NCBI RefSeq assembly: GCF_048773025.1
Contig: NC_133573.1
Location: forward strand, 5,967,001-6,031,000
Length of the DNA stretch: 64,000 bases
Source of the DNA: Camelus bactrianus
Lineage: Eukaryota; Chordata; Mammalia; Artiodactyla; Camelidae
Direction: 5' to 3'
The notes under the pieces were generated by a model, which did no database searches, was not told the origin of the DNA, and saw only the letters and a list, made by a program, of their open reading frames with translations. Below, piece by piece: positions 50,994 through 63,183 of the stretch; position 1 is the first letter of the stretch; every line of letters starts with the position of its first letter. Both the position numbers and the translations under genes were made by a program.

Positions 50994-52486
50994 AAGTGGA
51001 GAGACGTTCGTTCATCTAGCACCAAGGGAACGGGTTGCAGGAGACACTTTTTCTCTGCTTTCTCAGTCTGTTTCCTAATGCCGGTTTGAAGTTCCTGCAG
51101 TTTTCACTGTAAAATCGTGTTGGAGCTAGTACCTCCCCATATATATGTATGGAATGGAGTTTGCAAATGAAAAGAAACTTTGTGTTCCCAACAAGATAGG
51201 TGAAGGACGGCTTTCACACACACTTATCTCTCAGAACTGAGCAAGTGGAGAGACGTTCGTTCATCTAGCACAAATATAACGGGTTGCAGGAGACACTTTT
51301 TCTCTGCTTTCTCAGTCTGTTTCCTAGTGCCGGTTTGAAGTTCCTGCAGTTTTCACTGTCAAACCGAGTTGGAGCTACTACCTCCCCATATATATGTATG
51401 GAATGGAGTTTGCAACTGAAAAGAAACTTTGTGTTCCCAACAAGCTAGGTGAAGGACGGCTTTCACACACACTTATCTCTCAGAACTGAGCAAGTGGAGA
51501 GACGTTCGTTCATTTAGCACCAAGGGAACGGGTTGCAGGAGACACTATTACTCTGCTTTCTCAGTCTGTTTCCTAGTGCCGGTTTGAAGTTCCTGCAGTT
51601 TTCACTGTCAAACCGAGTTGGAGCTAGTTCCTCACCATATATATGTATGGAATGGAGTTTGCAACTGAAAAGAAACTTTGTGTTCCCAACAAGCTAGGTG
51701 AATGACGGCTTTCACACACACTTATCTCTTAGAACTGAGCAAGTGAAGAGACGTTCGTTCATCTAGCACCAAGGGAATGGGTTGCAGGAGACACTTTTTG
51801 TCTGCTTTCTCAGTTTGATTCCTAGTGCCGGATTGAAGTTCCTGCAGTTTTCACTGTAAACCGAGTTGGAGCTAGTACCTCCCCATATATATGTTTGCAA
51901 TGGAGTTTGCAACTGAAAAGAAACTTTGTGTTCCCAACAAGCTAGGTGAATGACGGCTTTCACACACACTTATCTCTTAGAACTGAGCAAGTGGAGAGAC
52001 GTTCGTTCATCTAGCACCAAGGGAACGGGTTGCAGGAGACACTTTTTCTCTGCTTTCTCAGTCTGTTTCCTAATGCCGGTTTGAAGTTCCTGCAGTTTTC
52101 ACTGTAAAATCGTGTTGGAGCTAGTACCTCCCCATATATATGTATGGAATGGAGTTTGCAACTGAAAAGAAACTTTATGTTCCCAACAAGCTAGGTGAAG
52201 GACGGCTTTCACACACACTTATCTCTCAGAACTGAGCAAGTGGAGAGACGTTCGTTCATCTAGCACAAATGTAACGGGTTGCAGGAGACACTTTTTGTCT
52301 GCTTTCTCAGTCTGTTTCCTAGTGCCGGTTTGAAGTTCCTGCAGTTTTCACTGTCAAACCGAGTTGGAGCTACTACCTCCCCATATATATGTATGGAATG
52401 GAGTTTGCAACTGAAAAGAAACTTTGTGTTCCCAACAAGCTAGGTGAAGGACGGCTTTCACACACACTTATCTCTCAGAACTGAGC
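49750..52486. repeat. Eleven-monomer higher-order unit, tandem copy 1 (2,737 bp)
   Basis: It starts with a monomer marked by tctgcttcctag and gccgctttg, then ttcatacac, gtgtgg with a ttttatacac end, cataaatatg, ctcttctttctc, aaaacagag with gagtttg, aaaatcgtg, agcacaaatataac, actattactctg, tttgattcc and aaaatcgtg with tttatgttcc types, and agcacaaatgtaac with tttttgtctgc near the end. The first five monomers are also the end of block A''. A near-identical copy follows directly. Confidence 0.9.
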
Positions 52487-55223
52487 AAGTGGAGAGACGT
52501 TCGTTCATCTAGCACCAAGGGAACGGGTTGCAGGAGACACTTTTTCTCTGCTTTCTCAGTCTGCTTCCTAGTGCCGCTTTGAAGTTCCTGCAGTTTTCAC
52601 TGTCAAACCGAGTTGGAGCTAGTACCTCCCCATATATATGTATGGAATGAAGTTTGCAACTGATAAGAAATTTTGTGTTCCCAACAAGCTAGGTGAATGA
52701 CGGCTTTCATACACACTTATCTCTTAGAACTGAGCAAGTGGAGAGACGTTCGTTCATCTAGCACCAAGGGAATGGGTTGCAGGAGACACTTTTTGTCTGC
52801 TTTCTCAGTTTGTTTCCTAGTGCCGGATTGAAGTTCCTGCAGTTTTCACTGTAAACCGAGTTGGAGCTAGTACCTCCCCATATATATGTGTGGAATGGAG
52901 TTTGCAACTGAAAAGAAACTTTGTGTTCCCAACAAGCTATGTGAAGAACGGCTTTTATACACAATTATCTCTCAGAACTGAGCAAGTGTAGAGATGTTCA
53001 TTTATCTAGCACCAAGGGAACGGGTTGCAGGAGACACTTTTTCTCTGCTTTCTCAGTCTGTTTCCTAGTGCCGGTTTGAAGTTCCTGCAGTTTTCACTGT
53101 CAAACCGAGTTGGAGCTACTACCTCCCCATAAATATGTATGGAATGGAGTTTGCAACTGAAAAGAAACTTTGTGTTCACAACAAGCTAGGTGAAGGACGG
53201 CTTTCACACACACTTATCTATCAGAACTGAGCAAGTGGAGAGACGTTCGTTCATCTAGTACCAAGGGAACGGGTTGCAGGAGACACTTTTTCTCTTCTTT
53301 CTCAGTCTGTTTCCTAGTGCCGGTTTGAAGTTCCTGCAGTTTTCACTGTAAAACCGAGTTGGAGCTAGTACCTCCCCATATATATGTAAGGAATGGATTT
53401 TGCAACTGAAAAGAAACTTTGTGTTCCCAACAAGCTAGTTGAAGGATGGCTTTTACACACAATTATCTCTCAGAACTGAGCAAGTGGAGAGACGTTCGTT
53501 CATCTAGCACCAAGGGAACGGGTTGCAGGAGACACTTTTTCTCTGCTTTCTCAGTCTGTTTCCTAGTGCCGGTTTGAAGTTCCTGCAGTTTTCACTGTAA
53601 AACAGAGTTGGAGTTTGTACCTCCCCATATATATGTATGGAATGGAGTTTGCAACTGAAAAGAAACTTTGTGTTCCCAACAAGCTAGGTGAAGGACGGCT
53701 TTCACACACACTTATCTATCAGAACTGAGCAAGTGGAGAGACGTTCGTTCATCTAGCACCAAGGGAACGGGTTGCAGGAGACACTTTTTCTCTGCTTTCT
53801 CAGTCTGTTTCCTAATGCCGGTTTGAAGTTCCTGCAGTTTTCACTGTAAAATCGTGTTGGAGCTAGTACCTCCCCATATATATGTATGGAATGGAGTTTG
53901 CAAATGAAAAGAAACTTTGTGTTCCCAACAAGATAGGTGAAGGACGGCTTTCACACACACTTATCTCTCAGAACTGAGCAAGTGGAGAGACGTTCGTTCA
54001 TCTAGCACAAATATAACGGGTTGCAGGAGACACTTTTTCTCTGCTTTCTCAGTCTGTTTCCTAGTGCCGGTTTGAAGTTCCTGCAGTTTTCACTGTCAAA
54101 CCGAGTTGGAGCTACTACCTCCCCATATATATGTATGGAATGGAGTTTGCAACTGAAAAGAAACTTTGTGTTCCCAACAAGCTAGGTGAAGGACGGCTTT
54201 CACACACACTTATCTCTCAGAACTGAGCAAGTGGAGAGACGTTCGTTCATTTAGCACCAAGGGAACGGGTTGCAGGAGACACTATTACTCTGCTTTCTCA
54301 GTATGTTTCCTAGTGCCGGTTTGAAGTTCCTGCAGTTTTCACTGTCAAACCGAGTTGGAGCTAGTTCCTCACCATATATATGTATGGAATGGAGTTTGCA
54401 ACTGAAAAGAAACTTTGTGTTCCCAACAAGCTAGGTGAATGACGGCTTTCACACACACTTATCTCTTAGAACTGAGCAAGTGAAGAGACGTTCGTTCATC
54501 TAGCACCAAGGGAATGGGTTGCAGGAGACACTTTTTGTCTGCTTTCTCAGTTTGATTCCTAGTGCCGGATTGAAGTTCCTGCAGTTTTCACTGTAAACCG
54601 AGTTGGAGCTAGTACCTCCCCATATATATGTTTGCAATGGAGTTTGCAACTGAAAAGAAACTTTGTGTTCCCAACAAGCTAGGTGAATGACGGCTTTCAC
54701 ACACACTTATCTCTTAGAACTGAGCAAGTGGAGAGACGTTCGTTCATCTAGCACCAAGGGAACGGGTTGCAGGAGACACTTTTTCTCTGCTTTCTCAGTC
54801 TGTTTCCTAATGCCGGTTTGAAGTTCCTGCAGTTTTCACTGTAAAATCGTGTTGGAGCTAGTACCTCCCCATATATATGTATGGAATGGAGTTTGCAACT
54901 GAAAAGAAACTTTATGTTCCCAACAAGCTAGGTGAAGGACGGCTTTCACACACACTTATCTCTCAGAACTGAGCAAGTGGAGAGACGTTCGTTCATCTAG
55001 CACAAATGTAACGGGTTGCAGGAGACACTTTTTGTCTGCTTTCTCAGTCTGTTTCCTAGTGCCGGTTTGAAGTTCCTGCAGTTTTCACTGTCAAACCGAG
55101 TTGGAGCTACTACCTCCCCATATATATGTATGGAATGGAGTTTGCAACTGAAAAGAAACTTTGTGTTCCCAACAAGCTAGGTGAAGGACGGCTTTCACAC
55201 ACACTTATCTCTCAGAACTGAGC
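52487..55223. repeat. Eleven-monomer higher-order unit, tandem copy 2 (2,737 bp)
   Basis: Same length as copy 1 and almost the same sequence. By eye I found only a few differences, for example gccggttt here against gccggatt in copy 1 (about 50,337), ctgataag against ctgaaaag (52,661 area) and cagtatg against cagtctg (54,302 area). Rare private marks such as tttatgttcc and agcacaaatataac occur in both, so this is a very recent duplication or a possible assembly duplication. Confidence 0.9.
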
Positions 55224-58200
55224 AAGTGGAGAGACGTTCGTTCATCTAGCACCAAGGGAACGGGTTGCAGGAGACACTTTTTCTCTGCTTTCTCAGTCTG
55301 TTTCCTAGTGCCGGTTGGAAGTTCCTGCAGTTTTCACTGTCAAACCGAGTTGGAGCTAGTTCCTCACCATATATATGTATGGAATGGAGTTTGCAACTGA
55401 AAAGAAACTTTGTGTTCCCAACAAGCTAGGTGAATGACGGCTTTCACACACACTTATCTCTTAGAACTGAGCAAGTGGAGAGACGTTCGTTCATCTAGCA
55501 CCAAGGGAATGGGTTGCAGGAGACACTTTTTGTCTGCTTTCTCAGTTTGTTTCCTAGTGCCGAATTGAAGTTCCTGCAGTTTTCACTGTAAACCGAGTTG
55601 GAGCTAGTACCTCCCCATATATATGTTTGCAATGGAGTTTGCAACTGAAAAGAAACTTTGTGTTCCCAACAAGCTAGGTGAAGGACGGCTTTCACACACA
55701 CTTATCTCTTAGAACTGAGCAAGTGGAGAGACGTTCGTTCATCTAGCACCAAGGGAACGGGTTGCAGGAGACACTTTTTGTCTGCTTTCTCAGTTTGTTT
55801 CCTAGTGCCGGATTGAAGTTCCTCCAGTTTTCACTGTAAACCGAGTTGGAGCTAGTACCTCACCATATATATGTATGGAATGGAGTTTGCAACTGAAAAG
55901 AAACTTTGTGTTCACAACAAGCTAGGTGAAGGACGGCTTTCACACACACTTATCTCTCAGAACTGAGCAAGTGGAGAGACTTTTGTTCATCTAGCACCAA
56001 GGGAACGGGTTGCAGGAGGCACTTTTTCTCTGCTTTCTCAGTCTGTTTCCTAGTGCCGGTTTGATGTTCCTGCAGTTTTCACTGTAAAACCGAGTTGGTG
56101 CTTCTACCTTCCCATATATATTTATGGAATGGAGTTTGCAACTGAAAAGAAACTTTGTGTTCCCAACAAGCTAGGTGAATTACGGCTTTCACACTCACTT
56201 ATCTCTTAGAACTGAGTAAGTGGAGAGACGTTCGTTCATCTAGCACCAAGGGAACGGGTTGCAGTAGACACTATTTCTCTGCTTTCTCAGTCTGTTTCCT
56301 AATGCCGGTTTGAAGTTCCTGCAGTTTTCACTGTAAAATCGTGTTGGAGCTAGTACCTCCCCATATATATGTATGGAATGGAGTTTGCAACTGAAAAGAA
56401 ACTTTGTGTTCCCAACAAGCTAGGTGAAGGACGGCTTTCAGACACACTTATCTCTAAGAACTGAGCAAGTGGAGAGACGTTCGTTCATCTAGCACCAATG
56501 GAACGGGTTGCAGGAGACACTTTTTCTCTGCTTTCTCACTCTGTTTCCTAGTGCCGCTTTGAAGTTCCTGCAGTTTTCACTGTCAAACCGACTTGGAGCT
56601 ACTACCTCCCCATATATATGTATGGAATGGAGTTTGCAACTGAAAAGAAACTTTGTGTTCCCAACAAGCTAGGTGAAGAACGGCTTTCACACACACTTAT
56701 CTCTCAGAACTGAGCAAGTGGAGAGACGTTCGTTCATCTAGCACCAAGGGAACGGGTTGCAGGAGACACTTTTTCTCTGCTTTCTCAGTCTGTTTCCTAA
56801 TGCCGGTTTGAAGTTCCTGCAGTTTTCACTGTCAAACCGAGTTGGAGCTAGTTCCTCACCATATATATGTATGGAATGGAGTTTGCAACTGAAAAGAAAC
56901 TTTGTGTTCCCAACAAGCTAGGTGAATGACGGCTTTCACACACACTTATCTCTTAGAACTGAGCAAGTGGAGAGACGTTCGTTAATCTAGCACCAAGGGA
57001 ATAGGTTGCAGGAGACACTTTTTGTCTGCTTTCTCAGTTTGTTTCCTAGTGCCGGATTGAAGTTCCTGCAGTTTTCACTGTAAACCGAGTTGGAGCTAGT
57101 ACCTCCCCATATATATGTATGGAATGGAGTTTGCAACTGAAAAGAAACTTTGTGTTCACAAAAATCAAGGTGAAGGACGGCTTTCACACACACTTATCTC
57201 TCAGAACTGAGCAAGTGGAGAGACGTTCGTTCATCTAGCACCAAGGGATTGGGTTGCAGGAGACACTTTTTCTCAGCTTTCTCAGTCTGTTTCCTAGTGC
57301 CGGTTTGATGTTCCTGCAGTTTTCACTGTAAAACCGAGTTGGAGCTTCTACCTCCCCATATATATGTATGGAATTGAGTTTGCAACTGAAAAGAAACTTT
57401 GTGTTCCCAACAAGCTAGGTGAAGGACGGCTTTCACACACACTTATCTCTCAGAACTGAGCAAGTGGAGAGAGGTTCGTTCATCTAGCACCAAGGGAATG
57501 GGTTGCAGGAGATACTTTTTGTCTGCTTTCTCAGTTTGTTTCCTAGTGCCGGTTTGAATTTCCTGCAGTTTTCACTGTAAACCGAGTTGGATCTAGTACC
57601 TCCCCATATATATGTGTGGAATGGAGTTTGCAACTGAAAAGAAACTTTGTGTTCCCAACAAGCTATGTGAAGAACGGCTTTTATACACAATTATCTCTCA
57701 GAACTGAGCAAGTGTAGAGATGTTCATTTATCTAGCACCAAGGGAACGGGTTGCAGGAGACACTTTTTCTCTGCTTTCTCAGTCTGTTTCCTAGTGCCGG
57801 TTTGAAGTTCCTGCAGTTTTCACTGTCAAACCGAGTTGGAGCTACTACCTCCCCATAAATATGTATGGAATGGAGTTTGCAACTGAAAAGAAACTTTGTG
57901 TTCACAACAAGCTAGGAGAAGGACGGCTTTCACACACACTTATCTCTCAGAACTGAGCAAGTGGAGAGACGTTCGTTCATCTAGTACCAAGGGAACGGGT
58001 TGCAGGAGACACTTTTTCTCTGCTTTCTCAGTCTGTTTCCTAGTGCCGGTTTGAAGTTCCTGCAGTTTTCACTGTAAAACAGAGTTGGAGCTAGTACCTC
58101 CCCATATATATGTAAGGAATGGATTTTGCAACTGAAAAGAAACTTTGTGTTCCCAACAAGCTAGTTGAAGGATGGCTTTTACACACAATTATCTCTCAGA

Positions 58201-58456
58201 ACTGAGCAAGTGGAGAGACGTTCGTTCATCTAGCACCAAGGGAACGGGTTGCAGGAGACACTTTTTCTCTGCTTTCTCAGTCTGTTTCCTAGTGCCGGTT
58301 TGAAGTTCCTGCAGTTTTCACTGTAAAACAGAGTTGGAGCTTGTACCTCCCCATATATATGTATGGAATGGAGTTTGCAACTGAAAAGAAACTTTGTGTT
58401 CCCAACAAGCTAGGTGAAGGACAGCTTTCACACACACTTATCTCTCAGAACTGAGC
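55224..58456. repeat. Thirteen more diverged monomers following the 48-51 kb order
   Basis: The order resembles 48,010-50,900 (offset 7,214 at the first clear match, 55,495 against 48,281): gttggaag/gttcctcacc, tttttgtctgc with gccgaattg, cctccag, ggtgcttctaccttccc, then after several others the gtgtgg/ttttatacac and cataaatatg monomers near 57,460 and 57,710. It carries many changes not seen elsewhere (tatatatttatgg, cagtagacac, gaattgag, ctcactctg, cgacttgg, acaaaaatcaagg), so it is older or less homogenised than its neighbours. Confidence 0.8.
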
Positions 58457-60696
58457 AAGTGGAGAGACGTTCGTTCATCTAGCACCAAGGGAACGGGTTG
58501 CAGGAGACACTTTTTCTCTGCTTTCTCAGTCTGTTTCCTAGTGCAGGTTTGAAGTTCCTGCAGTTTTCACTGTCAAACCGAGTTGGAGCTACTACCTCCC
58601 CATATATATGTATGGAATGGAGTTTGCAACTGAAAAGAAACGTTGTGTTCCCAACAATCTAGGTGAAGGACGGCTTTCACACACACTTATCTCTCAGAAC
58701 TGAGCAAGTGGAGAGACGTTCGTTCATCTAGCACCAAGGGAACGGGTTGCAGGAGACACTATTACTCTGCTTTCTCAGTCTGTTTTCTAGTGCCGGTTTG
58801 AAGTTCCTGCAGTTTTCAATGTAAAACAGAGTTGGAGCTTGTACCTCCCCGTATATATGTATGGAATGGAGTTTGCAACTGAAAAGAAACTTTGTGTTCC
58901 CAACAAGCTAGGTGAAGGACGGCTTTCACACACACATATCAATCAGAACTGAGCAAATGGAGAGACGTTCGTTCATCTAGCACCAATGGAACGGGTTGCA
59001 GGAGACACTTTTTCTCTGCTTTCTCAGTCTGTTTCCTAGTGCCGGTTTGAAGTTCCTGCAGTTTTCACTGTCAAACCGAGTTGGAGCTACTACCTCCCCA
59101 TATATATGTATGGAATGGAGTTTGCAACTGAAAAGAAACTTTGTGTTCCCAACAAGCTAGCTGAAGGACGGCTTTCACACACACTTATCTCTTAGAACTG
59201 AGCAAGTGGAGAGACGTTCGTTCATCTAGCACCAAGGGAACGGGTTGCAGGAGACACTTTTTCTCTGCTTTCTCAGTCTGTTTCCTAGTGCCGGTTTGAA
59301 GTTCCTGCAGTTTTCACTGTAAAACAGAGTTGGAGCTTGTACCTCCCCATATATATGTATGGAATGGAGTTTGCAACTGAAAAGAAACTTTGTGTTCCCA
59401 ACAAGCTAGGTGAAGGACAGCTTTCACACACACTTATCTCTCAGAACTGAGCAAGTGGAGAGACGTTCGTTCATCTAGCACCAAGGGAACGGGTTGCAGG
59501 AGACACTTTTTCTCTGCTTTCTCAGTCTGTTTCCTAGTGCCGGTTTGAAGTTCCTGCAGTTTTCACTGTCAAACCGAGTTGGAGCTAGTACCTCCCCATA
59601 TATATGTATGGAATGGAGTTTGCAACTGAAAAGAAACTTTGTGTTCCCAACAATCTAGGTGAAGGACGGCTTTCACACACACTTATCTCTCAGAACTGAG
59701 CAAGTGGAGAGACGTTCGTTCATCTAGCACCAAGGGAACGGGTTGCAGGAGACACTTTTCCTCTGCTTTCTCAGTCTCTTTCCTAGTGCCGGTTTGAAGT
59801 TCCTGCAGTTTTCACTGTAAACCGAGTTGGAGCTAGTACCTCCCCATATATATGTATGGAATGGAGTTTGCAACTGAAAATTAACTTTGTGTTCCCAACA
59901 AGCTAGGTGAAGGACGGCTTTCACACACACTTATCTCTCAGAACTGAGTAAGTGGAGAGAGGTTCGTTCATCTAGCACCAAGGGAACGGGTTGCAGGAGA
60001 CACTTTTTCTCTGCTTTCTCAGTCTGTTTCCTAGTGCCGGTTTGAAGTTCCTGCAGTTTTCACTGTCAAACCGAGTTGGAGCTAGTACCTCCCCATATAT
60101 ATGTATGGAATGGAGTTTGCAACTGAAAAGAAACTTTGTGTTCCCAACAAGCTAGGTGAAGGACGGCTTTCACACACACTTATCCCTCAGAACTGAGCAA
60201 GTGGAGAGACGTTCTTTCATCTAGCACCAAGGGAACGCGTTGCAGGAGAGACTTTTTCTCTGCTTTCTCAGTCCGTTTCCTAGTGCCGGTTTGAAGTTCC
60301 TGCAGTTTTCAGTGTAAATCCGAGTTGGAGCTTGTACCTCCCCATATATATGTATGCAATGGGGTTTGCAACTGAAAAGAAACTTTGTGTTCCCAACAAG
60401 CTAGGTGAAGGACGGCTTTCACACACAATTATCTCTCAGAACTGAGCAAGTGGAGAGACGTTCGTTCATCTAGCACCAAGGGAACGGGTTGCACTAGACA
60501 CTTTTTCTCTGCTTTCTCTGTATGTTTCCTAGTGCCGGTTTGAAGTTCCTGCAGTTTTCACTGTAAAACCGAGTTGGAGCTTGTACCTCCCCGTATATAT
60601 GTATGGAATGGAGTTTGCAACTGAAAAGAAACTTTGTGTTCCCAACAAGCTAGGTGAAGGACAGCTTTCACACACACTTATCTCTCAGAACTGAGC
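58457..60696. repeat. Nine-monomer higher-order unit, tandem copy 1 (2,240 bp)
   Basis: Marked by caatctagg, actattactctg with tgttttctag and cccgtatatatg, atcaatcag with gcaaatgg, aagctagctg, gaaaattaac with tctctttcc, atccctcag, gaacgcg with cagtgtaaatcc and gtatgcaatgggg, and cactagacac with ctctgtatg. The same series starts again at 60,697. Confidence 0.85.
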
Positions 60697-61194
60697 AAGT
60701 GGAGAGACGTTCGTTCATCTAGCACCAAGGGAACGGGTTGCAGGAGACACTTTTTCTCTGCTTTCTCAGTCTGTTTCCTAGTGCCGGTTTGAAGTTCCTG
60801 CAGTTTTCACTGTCAAACCGAGTTGGAGCTAGTACCTCCCCATATATATGTATGGAATGGAGTTTGCAACTGAAAAGAAACTTTGTGTTCCCAACAATCT
60901 AGGTGAAGGACGGCTTTCACACACACTTATCTCTCAGAACTGAGCAAGTGGAGAGACGTTCGTTCATCTAGCACCAAGGGAACGGGTTGCAGGAGACACT
61001 ATTACTCTGCTTTCTCAGTCTGTTTTCTAGTGCCGGTTTGAAGTTCCTGCAGTTTTCACTGTAAAACAGAGTTGGAGCTTGTACCTCCCCGTATATATGT
61101 ATGGAATGGAGTTTGCAACTGAAAAGAAACTTTGTGTTCCCAACAAGCTAGGTGAAGGACGGCTTTCACACACACATATCAATCAGAACTGAGC

Positions 61195-61691
61195 AAATGG
61201 AGAGACGTTCGTTCATCTAGCACCAATGGAACGGGTTGCAGGAGACACTTTTTCTCTGCTTTCTCAGTCTGTTTCCTAGTGCCGGTTTGAAGTTCCTGCA
61301 GTTTTCACTGTCAAACCGAGTTGGAGCTACTACCTCCCCATATATATGTATGGAATGGAGTTTGCAACTGAAAAGAAACTTTGTGTTCCCAACAAGCTAG
61401 CTGAAGGACGGCTTTCACACACACTTATCTCTTAGAACTGAGCAAGTGGAGAGACGTTCGTTCATCTAGCACCAAGGGAACGGGTTGCAGGAGACACTTT
61501 TTCTCTGCTTTCTCAGTTTGTTTCCTAGTGCCGGTTTGAAGTTCCTGCAGTTTTCACTGTAAACAGAGTTGGAGCTAGTACCTCCCCATATATATGTATG
61601 GAATGGAGTTTGCAACTGAAAAGAAACTTTGTGTTCCCAACAAGCTAGGTGAAGGACGGCTTTCACACCCACTTATCTCTCAGAACTGAGC
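61195..61691. repeat. Dimer unit, tandem copy 1 (497 bp)
   Basis: One 249-base monomer with agctagctg plus one 248-base monomer with cagtttg, gtaaacagag and cacccac. The adjacent copy at 61,692-62,188 has the same length and nearly the same sequence; caccaatgg here reads caccaaggg there. Confidence 0.85.
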
Positions 61692-62188
61692 AAGTGGAGA
61701 GACGTTCGTTCATCTAGCACCAAGGGAACGGGTTGCAGGAGACACTTTTTCTCTGCTTTCTCAGTCTGTTTCCTAGTGCCGGTTTGAAGTTCCTGCAGTT
61801 TTCACTGTCAAACCGAGTTGGAGCTACTACCTCCCCATATATATGTATGGAATGGAGTTTGCAACTGAAAAGAAACTTTGTGTTCCCAACAAGCTAGCTG
61901 AAGGACGGCTTTCACACACACTTATCTCTTAGAACTGAGCAAGTGGAGAGACGTTCGTTCATCTAGCACCAAGGGAACGGGTTGCAGGAGACACTTTTTC
62001 TCTGCTTTCTCAGTTTGTTTCCTAGTGCCGGTTTGAAGTTCCTGCAGTTTTCACTGTAAACAGAGTTGGAGCTAGTACCTCCCCATATATATGTATGGAA
62101 TGGAGTTTGCAACTGAAAAGAAACTTTGTGTTCCCAACAAGCTAGGTGAAGGACGGCTTTCACACCCACTTATCTCTCAGAACTGAGC
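61692..62188. repeat. Dimer unit, tandem copy 2 (497 bp)
   Basis: Directly follows and matches the dimer to its left. The combination gtaaacagag with gctagtacc appears only in these two dimers, so this is the smallest and one of the youngest duplications I can resolve. Confidence 0.85.
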
Positions 62189-63183
62189 AAGTGGAGAGAC
62201 GTTCGTTCATCTAGCACCAAGGGAACGGGTTGCAGGAGACACTTTTCCTCTGCTTTCTCAGTCTCTTTCCTAGTGCCGGTTTGAAGTTCCTGCAGTTTTC
62301 ACTGTAAACCGAGTTGGAGCTAGTACCTCCCCATATATATGTATGGAATGGAGTTTGCAACTGAAAATTAACTTTGTGTTCCCAACAAGCTAGGTGAAGG
62401 ACGGCTTTCACACACACTTATCTCTCAGAACTGAGTAAGTGGAGAGAGGTTCGTTCATCTAGCACCAAGGGAACGGGTTGCAGGAGACACTTTTTCTCTG
62501 CTTTCTCAGTCTGTTTCCTAGTGCCGGTTTGAAGTTCCTGCAGTTTTCACTGTCAAACCGAGTTGGAGCTAGTACCTCCCCATATATATGTATGGAATGG
62601 AGTTTGCAACTGAAAAGAAACTTTGTGTTCCCAACAAGCTAGGTGAAGGACGGCTTTCACACACACTTATCCCTCAGAACTGAGCAAGTGGAGAGACGTT
62701 CTTTCATCTAGCACCAAGGGAACGCGTTGCAGGAGACACTTTTTCTCTGCTTTCTCAGTCCGTTTCCTAGTGCCGGTTTGAAGTTCCTGCAGTTTTCAGT
62801 GTAAATCCGAGTTGGAGCTTGTACCTCCCCATATATATGTATGCAATGGGGTTTGCAACTGAAAAGAAACTTTGTGTTCCCAACAAGCTAGGTGAAGGAC
62901 GGCTTTCACACACAATTATCTCTCAGAACTGAGCAAGTGGAGAGACGTTCGTTCATCTAGCACCAAGGGAACGGGTTGCACTAGACACTTTTTCTCTGCT
63001 TTCTCTGTATGTTTCCTAGTGCCGGTTTGAAGTTCCTGCAGTTTTCACTGTAAAACCGAGTTGGAGCTTGTACCTCCCCATATATATGTATGGAATGGAG
63101 TTTGCATCTGAAAAGAAACTTTGTGTTCCCAACAATCTAGGTGAAGGACGGCTTTCAAACCCACTTATCTCTCAGAACTGAGC

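Larger units (their letters stand above)
60697..63183. repeat. Ten-monomer version of the same unit, tandem copy 2 (2,487 bp)
   Basis: It matches copy 1 at an offset of 2,240 for the first three monomers and 2,487 for the last five. The extra monomer comes from a local dimer duplication at 61,195-62,188. The rare marks atcaatcag, aagctagctg, gaaaattaac, gaacgcg and cactagacac recur in the same order. Confidence 0.85.
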
